Source: Desulfobacterales bacterium (GTDB taxonomy: Bacteria > Desulfobacterota > Desulfobacteria > Desulfobacterales > JAEINQ01). From it: a stretch of 64,000 bases of DNA. The stretch lies in the NCBI GenBank assembly GCA_016342285.1, contig JAEINQ010000039.1, positions 1 through 64,000 on the forward strand, read 5' to 3'. The position numbers and the translations under genes were made by a program. Within the stretch, counting starts at the first letter, position 1; each line of letters begins with the position of its first letter. The notes below the pieces were generated by a model. That model did no database searches. It was not told where the DNA came from and was given only the letters and a program-made list of their open reading frames with translations. This document shows, piece by piece, positions 27,835-34,880 of the stretch.

Positions 27835-29799
27835 CTACTTTGGGTCTGTTGGGCCGGCGGACGGCTTGAATCCTCGAACGGCGCGTAACAGGGCCTTGAG
27901 ATCAGCCGGTTGGGGGTTTGGGGCATATCGCAGGCGCACATAGAGGTCAATGATGTGGCGAACCGCCGGTGCCAGGTCCGGTCGTGCCTGAATCGTCTCT
28001 TCGGCGTGGTCCATAGGCCCCCGTGCCGGCGGTTTCGGCAACCCGGCCCGGGCCAGTTTGGTACAAAAGGACCGGTAGGCGGCCCCGACCGGGTCCCGGG
28101 GCCGGAATCGAAATGTCGGCGGCCTTCGATAGAGTGCATAGCCCAGGGCGCAGGCCAGCCCGGCGGCCAGCAGGGCCGCCGCCAAAGGGCCGAATCGGCT
28201 ATCGGGTTTAATGCCGAGCCGGGCCAGCAGGCGTTTTTGACGCTGGAAGCTGTAGCCGGTCACCCATCGGTGGTAGCGGTTGTTTGCCGCATCCCAGCCC
28301 AGTTGGACGCTCCGCACCAGACCGGTCAGGGGACCGTAGTCCCAAAGGCGCATTCGGGCCGTGACTTCGGCCGGCGGCAGGGCCTGGACCGCTCCCTGGG
28401 AAATTCGGGCCGGTGCCACCACCGATGTGGGATCGATCCGGACCCAGCCGTTGCCGGGCAGGAGGACTTCGACCCAGGCATGGGCGTCGGATTGCCGCAG
28501 AATCAGGTAATCGCCGAAGGGGTTGCGCTCCCCGCCCAGATACCCCCCCACCACCCGGCAGGCAAGGCCGGCCGAACGCATCAGATAGGCAAAGGCCGAC
28601 GCATAGTGCTCACAGTATCCGCTACGGGTTTCAAAGAGAAACTGGTCTACGGGAGCCCTCCCCAAGGCCGGGGCGTTGAGCGTGTAGACGAATCCCGATG
28701 TTTCAAAAAAGGTCAGGGCGGTTTTGACGATTTGCGCCGGTGTGGCGTCGCTGCCGGCCCATTGGCGGCCAAGGTCGAATGCCAATGGATTGGTCCAAGG
28801 GGCAATGGCGCGGTCCGGCGAGGCCTCCCGTGGTGTGTCTGTGGTGCGATAGACGGTGGACGATGTCAACCGGTAGCGAATCCGTTCCCGCACCGGTCGG
28901 GGCGATACGACAGTAAAATCTCCCCGCCGGATCAGCGACGTCCCCGAATCCACCGGCAGGTCCAGGGCAAAGAGCCATCGTTGCTGATGGGGTTCCAGGG
29001 TCACGCTGTAGGCGATCGGTTTGCCCGCTGCCAGCAGTTTGCTTTTGGCGGGGGGTTGGCCCTGGCGCCAGGTGCGTCCGTCAAAATCGCGGAACACGAT
29101 GCCCCGCCAGTAGAGCTGCTCTTTGGGCGGAATGGGACCTTCGAATTCGGCCCTGAACGCCACGTCACGGCTGAGCACCAGGCTGGAAACGTCGCCCGGC
29201 GACATGCGATCGGAAAACCCGGTGATTCCGGCCGTCGGTCTTGAAAAGCGCCAGAGATTTCCCTGAATGCGGGGAAAGAGCACGAACAAGACGGCCGCCA
29301 CCGGCAGGGCCTGAAGGATTATGATGCCGGCCAGCCGAAGGTGCCCGCTGCCGGTGCCGCCGGGGTGGTTGACCCGGATCAGGACGGCCGTGATGACAAA
29401 AACCGATGCCAGCATGTGCAGGGAGATGACCAGCGAACCTGAGAAAAACAGGCCGGTCAAAACCAGAAAATATCCCATGAAGAGCGAAACCGCTTCATCG
29501 CGGAAGCTTCGAATCTCCATGGGTTTTAAGGCTGCGGTGACGGCAAAAAGCGCCAGGCCGGTCTGTCGGTCGAATCCCGGCCCTGTGGTCAGAACCACGC
29601 CTGCCACGCCCCCCAGCGTCAAGGCCATGCGCGTGAGCCTGCCCGGCAGGGGCCAACCCCGGTAGATGACCCCCAGCAGGTAGCCCCAGCACAGCAGGCA
29701 TCCCACACCGATCCATGCCGGTACCCTCAGGGCCTGAGGGGCCATGGCAAAGGCCAGTGCCCCAAGAATCCAGGGAATATGTCGCGGGTTGGGGAACAT
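27835..29799 (-). CDS. Transmembrane transglutaminase-like protein (TgpA family)
   Basis: 654 residues. The N-terminal half has six or seven membrane helices of the DUF3488 type. The extracytoplasmic middle carries a papain-fold transglutaminase core with Cys (RSGYCEHYASAF), His (SDAHAWVEV) and Asp (WVRIDPT). One more helix (about 545-565) and a cytoplasmic tail follow. Family members such as P. aeruginosa TgpA are inner-membrane proteins with a periplasmic enzyme domain; the substrate is unknown. Last gene of a MoxR-DUF58-TgpA operon, starting 4 bp after the DUF58 stop. Confidence 0.93.
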   Translation of the reverse strand: MFPNPRHIPWILGALAFAMAPQALRVPAWIGVGCLLCWGYLLGVIYRGWPLPGRLTRMALTLGGVAGVVLTTGPGFDRQTGLALFAVTAALKPMEIRSFRDEAVSLFMGYFLVLTGLFFSGSLVISLHMLASVFVITAVLIRVNHPGGTGSGHLRLAGIIILQALPVAAVLFVLFPRIQGNLWRFSRPTAGITGFSDRMSPGDVSSLVLSRDVAFRAEFEGPIPPKEQLYWRGIVFRDFDGRTWRQGQPPAKSKLLAAGKPIAYSVTLEPHQQRWLFALDLPVDSGTSLIRRGDFTVVSPRPVRERIRYRLTSSTVYRTTDTPREASPDRAIAPWTNPLAFDLGRQWAGSDATPAQIVKTALTFFETSGFVYTLNAPALGRAPVDQFLFETRSGYCEHYASAFAYLMRSAGLACRVVGGYLGGERNPFGDYLILRQSDAHAWVEVLLPGNGWVRIDPTSVVAPARISQGAVQALPPAEVTARMRLWDYGPLTGLVRSVQLGWDAANNRYHRWVTGYSFQRQKRLLARLGIKPDSRFGPLAAALLAAGLACALGYALYRRPPTFRFRPRDPVGAAYRSFCTKLARAGLPKPPARGPMDHAEETIQARPDLAPAVRHIIDLYVRLRYAPNPQPADLKALLRAVRGFKPSAGPTDPK

Positions 29800-29803
29800 G
29801 GGT

Positions 29804-30745
29804 TTAATTCAATGCCATGGCCTTGAGGCAGCGATGCCGGTGGGCCGGTCCGAGCCCGGGGCTGATCCGGGTCCCCTGAAGACGAAGGCCGTAGGCTGTT
29901 CGTTGTCTTTCGGCCTGAAGCACGTGGTGGCATAAAATGGAAAGGCGCCGTTCGGGATTGGATTCGCGGACCCGCTGTAAGTCCAGCATCAGGGCGTCTC
30001 TGCTCGGCCCCACAAACGATTTGGTCAACAGGCCCTGGCCCCGGGAAAAAGCCTTCCAGGCGATGTGCTGAGGCGGGTCGCCGGGTTGATACGCCCGAAG
30101 GCCCTGGAAATCTTCGACTCCGGATTTTTCGCCGCTCTTGATTCGGCTGTCATCGGCTGTCGTTGCGGCCGACGTCATTTCCATGAAACCGACCACCGGT
30201 CGGGGGTAGACCAGGCAGGCCGCGGGAAGGGGGATCCGGGACCAGGCGCGGAAGAGCCCCAGGGGAAACCGCGTCCATATTCGCAGGTCGTCCGGCACCA
30301 GCATGCCGCGTCGGGTGGCCGGTACCCGCAGTCGTACCCATGCGTCGCGGTCCGCGGGCAGGTCGGTGAGGACGGTCGCATCCCGGTTCAGGGCGAAGGC
30401 CACAGCCGACCGCGGCCATTTGCCGGCATGGATGCGCAGGTCAAAAACGGCCGTGTCGCCGGCAAATACCGGCGTCGCGCCGGCCGAAAGAATTTCCAGG
30501 TCGGACAGGTTCCGATAGGTATGAAACAAGGAGATAAAGAGGATGCCGCCCAACAGGAAGGTCATCATGAAACCGAGGTTGTTGTGCTCGTTGAGCGAGC
30601 CCAGCAGCATGGCGCCCAGCACCGCCATGAAAAGCAGTCCGTGACGGGTGGGCAGAATAAAGATGCGTCGGCGCTTGAGCCGGTGTGGCAATGCCGCGGT
30701 ATGGGCCGTGGGGTGATTTGGAGCGGTCTGTGTTTGGGAATCCAT
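29804..30745 (-). CDS. DUF58 domain protein
   Basis: 313 residues. Two adjacent membrane helices near the N-terminus (GLLFMAVLGAMLLGSLNEHN, FMMTFLLGGILFISLF) precede a soluble domain. The DUF58 signature is intact: DFQGLRAYQPGDPPQHIAWKAFSR. The family is found with MoxR ATPases and transglutaminases and is thought to act in envelope protein assembly or stress. It starts 3 bp after the MoxR stop, so the two are translationally coupled. Confidence 0.92.
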   Translation of the reverse strand: MDSQTQTAPNHPTAHTAALPHRLKRRRIFILPTRHGLLFMAVLGAMLLGSLNEHNNLGFMMTFLLGGILFISLFHTYRNLSDLEILSAGATPVFAGDTAVFDLRIHAGKWPRSAVAFALNRDATVLTDLPADRDAWVRLRVPATRRGMLVPDDLRIWTRFPLGLFRAWSRIPLPAACLVYPRPVVGFMEMTSAATTADDSRIKSGEKSGVEDFQGLRAYQPGDPPQHIAWKAFSRGQGLLTKSFVGPSRDALMLDLQRVRESNPERRLSILCHHVLQAERQRTAYGLRLQGTRISPGLGPAHRHRCLKAMALN

Positions 30746-30748
30746 GGG

Positions 30749-31663
30749 TCAGGGGACCGGTACTTTCAGCATCATCGCCGTGAGACGTTCCATGGGGATT
30801 TCCTGATAGTTTTCCCGCGATCGAAGCCGATGGCCGATCACCCAGGGAAGGACGATCTGAACGTCCTCGGGGATCACATGGCCCCTGCCATTAAGGTAGG
30901 CGCTGGATTTTGCGGCCCGAAGCAGGGCGATGCCTGCCCGGGGAGAAAGTCCGACGGCAAAATCCGAGGCGCTCCGGGTAAAATCCACCAGGTCCTGAAC
31001 ATAGTCCAACAGGGCGTCGGAGACGTGGACGCCGGGGATTTCCTCCTGGTATCGCTGCACATCATCGGGCTTGAGGCAGCAGGAAATACCGTCGATGGCG
31101 CGGCGGCTCTCGGTCTGTTTCAGCAGGGCCTTTTCGGCCTTACGGTCCGGGTACCCCATGGAGATCCGCATGAGGAACCGGTCCAGTTGGGATTCGGGCA
31201 GGGCAAAAGTACCCGACTGCTCCAGGGGATTCTGGGTGGCGATGACAAAAAAAGGCTGCTCCAGGGGGCGGGTTTTGCCCTCCACGGTGACTTGGCGTTC
31301 CTCCATGGCCTCCAGCAGGGCGCTTTGGGTCTTGGGGGTGGCCCGGTTGATTTCGTCGGCCAGCAGAACCTGGGTGAAGATCGGTCCTGGATGAAAGATG
31401 AAGTTTCCGGATTGTTGTTCGAAGACCGAAATTCCCAGAACGTCTCCGGGGAGCATATCGCTGGTGCATTGAATGCGGCGAAAGTTCAGGCCCAGGCATC
31501 GGGATAGCACCTTGGCCAAGGTGGTCTTGCCGATGCCGGGAAGATCTTCGATGAGAAGGTGTCCCTGGGCGAAAAGACAGGTCAGCGAAAGGCGGATCTG
31601 TTTTTTCTTTCCGAAAATGACCCGACTGATCTGGTCGACGAGGGATTCGAATTGGGGATCCAT
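30749..31663 (-). CDS. MoxR-family AAA+ ATPase
   Basis: 304 residues. Walker A is DLPGIGKTT; Walker B is VLLADEINRA; sensor 1 lies in FFVIATQNPLEQSGTFALPE. The C-terminal lid is present. MoxR proteins act as chaperone-like ATPases, often with DUF58 or VWA proteins as partners. First gene of the MoxR-DUF58-TgpA set. The start ATG (MDPQFES) has a weak ribosome binding site. Confidence 0.95.
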   Translation of the reverse strand: MDPQFESLVDQISRVIFGKKKQIRLSLTCLFAQGHLLIEDLPGIGKTTLAKVLSRCLGLNFRRIQCTSDMLPGDVLGISVFEQQSGNFIFHPGPIFTQVLLADEINRATPKTQSALLEAMEERQVTVEGKTRPLEQPFFVIATQNPLEQSGTFALPESQLDRFLMRISMGYPDRKAEKALLKQTESRRAIDGISCCLKPDDVQRYQEEIPGVHVSDALLDYVQDLVDFTRSASDFAVGLSPRAGIALLRAAKSSAYLNGRGHVIPEDVQIVLPWVIGHRLRSRENYQEIPMERLTAMMLKVPVP

Positions 31664-31817
31664 GGCATTGGCCCTGTCAGCGGTGATGGCGCAGCCCTGT
31701 TTTTATGGCGATGCGTTTGACGCCCTATCGCAGGGTTGTCGCCCGATGGAATTCGCGTGAAAACGAGTTGGTGCCTATCCACGAATCGGTTTCTAAACGG
31801 ATGGGCACCCATCGATG

Positions 31818-31975
31818 TTTCCAATTCATAAATGTGAATTTTTGTCCAAGATCAAGAAAATCAAGCCATTGCGCGGAGGCGTAGCGAGCTACGCCGCACA
31901 AGCAATGGCGCCGATTGACGCCGAGACTTGTCCGCCCCTGGCGGATTGGGCAAAAAGGCCATTTATGGATGGAAA
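31818..31975. repeat. Long imperfect inverted repeat (MITE-like)
   Basis: The outer arms tttccaattcataaatgtga and ggccatttatggatggaaa are reverse complements with some mismatches. Inside, agccattgcgcggaggcgta and tacgccgcacaagcaatggc form a second, tighter stem. The whole 158-bp unit can fold into one long hairpin. It is non-coding and sits in the 664-bp gap (31664-32327) between MoxR and the Cys-rich gene; the rest of that gap shows no gene. Confidence 0.8.
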
Positions 31976-32233
31976 TTAGCATCGGTGAAGGCCGGGGTCA
32001 ATACGGCGATGCCGGTTCCAAGCCGCGAGAAGGCACCCTTATGGCCCTGGCCGGCATCGTTTTACCCATATGAAACAGCGAAGAGCCTTTTTGTTGAAGC
32101 CCGCCAATCGCCGCCACAATTTGCGGCCGTGTGTATCATGATACGTCTCAATTGTTTCAAGATGCTTCGGGCGGTCAGTTGTCGGAGAAATTGGCACCCT
32201 GTCAACGGTACGGTCCTTGATTCTGGCATTAAA

Positions 32234-32252
32234 CCACCACTTCAAGTGGTGG
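32234..32252 (-). terminator. Hairpin downstream of the Cys-rich small gene
   Basis: ccaccactt-c-aagtggtgg gives near-perfect 9-bp arms. On the minus strand it is followed by tttaat. It lies 75 nt past the stop of the 71-residue gene and is a reasonable intrinsic terminator with a weak U-tract. Confidence 0.45.
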
Positions 32253-32327
32253 CCCGGAAGAGGCTCCGCTATCGCTATCGTCCCGGTGAAAACGATTATC
32301 GTGTTCTTTGTGGTTTCAATAGGTTTT

Positions 32328-32543
32328 CTATTTGCCTACCCAGACGGTGAAATCCTCTTCGGGAGAAACATTCACCACGCTCGACACACTGCATGCCAGC
32401 AGGGCCTGAACGCGTTTGAGCACTGCGCAGTTGGCGGCGCAGGCGGGCAGCAGTGGTCGGTTGGGACAGCGGCGACAGGGACTTTCGGAAAGATTGCCCA
32501 TGTCGAAATCGAACTTGGTGCCGGAAACGTTGAGTCTTGCCAT
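32328..32543 (-). CDS. Small cysteine-rich protein
   Basis: 71 residues. Unrecognised. A central cluster CRRCPNRPLLPACAANC plus a later Cys suggests a zinc or Fe-S knuckle. A GGGAGG ribosome binding site 6 nt before the ATG supports this short version over the 224-residue ORF in the same frame, whose N-terminal part looks non-coding. No neighbour hints at a function. Confidence 0.65.
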   Translation of the reverse strand: MARLNVSGTKFDFDMGNLSESPCRRCPNRPLLPACAANCAVLKRVQALLACSVSSVVNVSPEEDFTVWVGK

Positions 32544-32936
32544 GTTGTCCTCCCGGGTTCAAAAATTGAGGGCGGCAGAGAGAACACCCGGATTTTATGG
32601 ATCGATCCCTTCGGGTGTCCTTTCGATTCAGTTCCGCCAAATGATCATAGCAAAAACAATGCCATCCGTTTCGAGATCTTAAAGCGGACGGGAACGGTGG
32701 TTGTGGATTCTGGAGAGGACGACAAGGGGAAAAGGGTGACGGTAATTTGGCGATTCCGTGAAAAAATTGCCGCTGCTCTTTGGCTATGCCGGGTTGATTG
32801 GTTTCCAACATACTGAAAACAGGGCCAAAGCGTGTTTTCCCAAGGCGTGGTATAAATTGTGCAAACACTTGGTTCCATATTGACTTAACCAATCCGGGGA
32901 AGCTCCCGGGGTGTTCAATACGTCGTAGGAATCCAC

Positions 32937-32960
32937 GTCCTCTGGGCCAGGATTCTTTAC
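32937..32960 (-). repeat. End fragment of dispersed repeat B
   Basis: tcctctgggccaggattctt is identical to one end of repeat B (27803-27833). It lies immediately before the ribosome binding site of the lytic transglycosylase gene, so this repeat end forms part of that gene's 5' leader. Confidence 0.7.
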
Positions 32961-32968
32961 AGGAGACC

Positions 32969-33739
32969 ATGGCCCTTAAAATTCCCGACTATTTCGCCAG
33001 TGTCCGACCCTTAGAAAACCGGATCAGCGGCCGTCACGGGACCGCTCCGGTCGCAGATGGGGCTTTTATCCGCCTGCTGACGCCGGGCGGTGATGTCGAA
33101 CCGGTCGAGGCTTCCGGTTGCACCGGACTGACCATTGCCGATTACCTGGCCCGTCCCGTGGCTTGCCCGGTGGTGCGTCTCAAATCGCCGGTGGCGGATT
33201 CGCAAACAGAGGCCCCTTTGACGGCGCCGGCGGAAGTCGTCGATGCCGGACCCGTTTTGCCCCAGGAAATCGGGGCGGGTGAAGATCCCGGGAAGATCGA
33301 CACCGAAACGCGCCAAGTCGAAGGGGTTGCCGTCACTGCCCCGGTTGACGACCCCCAAGACATTATCGACCGTTGCGTGGCAGGCGCTTCGCGGAAATAT
33401 CGCCTGCCCGAAGGGCTTCTTCGGGCCGTCATTCGGGCCGAATCCAATTTCGATCCCCAGGCGGTATCACCGGCCGGGGCCCGGGGGTTGATGCAACTGA
33501 TGCCGGCCACGGCAAAGGAGTTAGGGGTTGTCGATTCTTTTGACATCGAACAGAACATCGACGGCGGCGCAAGCTACCTGAGACAGATGCTCGACCGGTT
33601 TGGCGGCAGCCTGAAATCCGCTCTGGCCGCCTACAACGCCGGACCGGGAACGGTGGAGCGATACCGGGGTCGGGTCCCCTACGCCGAAACCGTTCGGTAC
33701 GTGGCCAGGGTTATGGCCGATGCCAGGCGGGCCGCCTGA
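32969..33739 (+). CDS. Lytic transglycosylase (SLT domain)
   Basis: 256 residues. The C-terminal 120 are a Slt70-type muramidase domain with the catalytic Glu in VIRAESNFDP, then GARGLMQLMPATA and the AYNAGPG motif. It cleaves peptidoglycan with formation of 1,6-anhydromuramic acid. The N-terminal 130 residues are low in structure and have no signal peptide or lipobox. Export may depend on another system, as for flagellar rod-type enzymes. AGGAG before the ATG at 32969 fixes the start and excludes the 57-codon N-terminal extension in the ORF track. Confidence 0.92.
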   Translation: MALKIPDYFASVRPLENRISGRHGTAPVADGAFIRLLTPGGDVEPVEASGCTGLTIADYLARPVACPVVRLKSPVADSQTEAPLTAPAEVVDAGPVLPQEIGAGEDPGKIDTETRQVEGVAVTAPVDDPQDIIDRCVAGASRKYRLPEGLLRAVIRAESNFDPQAVSPAGARGLMQLMPATAKELGVVDSFDIEQNIDGGASYLRQMLDRFGGSLKSALAAYNAGPGTVERYRGRVPYAETVRYVARVMADARRAA

Positions 33740-33858
33740 CCCATGGGTGGGCACTGGAGCGCAACCATGATATTTAGCCACCAATTTGGCCCGCTTTTGA
33801 AATCCATGTCTGCTGGGCATTGATTTTTCCATGTTGTCCGGTTGTGCCGGAGGTTCCA

Positions 33859-34878
33859 ATGATTTCTGGTCGCATGTTGCTGAACCGTTTTCTTCATATG
33901 GTCGTTGTCGGGGCGGCCGTGTCCCTTCCGGTATCGGTTTGTATCGCTGACGGCCTGAAAAAAGTGCTTGTGGTTCACAGCTACCACGAAACCCAGGAGG
34001 GGCATGTGGTGGAGATGACCGCCGGCATCGAAGAGGCCCTGCGTGGCAGCGGTGCAAGGACTCATTATTTCCATATGGACACCAAGCGACACACCGACCC
34101 GGCCTGGAAGCGCGAGGTCGGTGCCCAGGCCGCACGGCTGGCCGCTTCCCTGGGGCCGGACCTAGTGATCACCATGGATGACAATGCCCAGCAGTTTTTT
34201 GCCCGGGATTTTGCAGCAAAGCCCGGATCGCCAGTGGTTGTTTTCGGCGGGGTCAATGCCGATCCGGCCGTTTACGGATTTCCGACCCCAAACGTCACCG
34301 GGGTCATCGAACGACCCAACATTCGGGAAAGCATCGAGCTGCTTCAAAAAATCGTGCCCGGTATTCGGAAAATGGTGATGCTCACGGACAAGTCTCCCAC
34401 CACCGACGCCTTTATCACCTATTGTCGTAGCCTCGACCTGCCGGTGACCGTGGTGGCGTATGAGCAACCCCGGACCCTGGATGAATGGAAAGGGACTGTC
34501 GATGCGTACAGGGGCCGGGTGGATGCATTTGGGGTCTATGTGATCCGGACCGTTCGATACAGCGATTCCGATCCGAGGGATGTTCCGGAAAAGGACCTGG
34601 TGGCATTTTTAACGGAGCACAGCCGGTTGCCGACGGTCGGTTTTTTCGATACCACCGCCCGATCGGGTTTGCTATGTGGTATCAGCGTATCCATGAAGGA
34701 GCAGGGGTATGCCGCGGGCCGGATCGCCCGGGGAATTCTGGCGGGTCGTCTTCCCGGAGACTTTCCCGTACGGCCGACCTCAAACGGTCGGATTCAGCTT
34801 AACCTGGTCACCGCTGAAACGCTCGGCATCATGATTCCTTATCAAATCATCCGCAACGCGGTGGAGGTGGTGAAGTAG
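33859..34878 (+). CDS. ABC-type periplasmic substrate-binding protein
   Basis: 339 residues with a signal sequence (MLLNRFLHMVVVGAAVSLPV, cleavage after about residue 31). The body matches the ABC-sub-bind family (LVVHSYHETQEGH..., VVFGGVNADP, GVIERPN). No permease or ATPase genes are adjacent. The gene directly precedes a Cache-bearing hybrid kinase with only 2 bp between, so it more likely serves as a ligand-binding partner for signalling than as a transporter component. GGAGG 6 nt before the ATG at 33859 fixes the start. Confidence 0.88.
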   Translation: MISGRMLLNRFLHMVVVGAAVSLPVSVCIADGLKKVLVVHSYHETQEGHVVEMTAGIEEALRGSGARTHYFHMDTKRHTDPAWKREVGAQAARLAASLGPDLVITMDDNAQQFFARDFAAKPGSPVVVFGGVNADPAVYGFPTPNVTGVIERPNIRESIELLQKIVPGIRKMVMLTDKSPTTDAFITYCRSLDLPVTVVAYEQPRTLDEWKGTVDAYRGRVDAFGVYVIRTVRYSDSDPRDVPEKDLVAFLTEHSRLPTVGFFDTTARSGLLCGISVSMKEQGYAAGRIARGILAGRLPGDFPVRPTSNGRIQLNLVTAETLGIMIPYQIIRNAVEVVK

Positions 34879-34880
34879 AC

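Noticed and set aside
32296-32970. 224-codon minus-strand ORF
   Set aside because: Its C-terminal part is the Cys-rich gene read from a far upstream ATG; the strong ribosome binding site favours the 71-residue version, and the extra N-terminal part looks like translated repeat and leader DNA.
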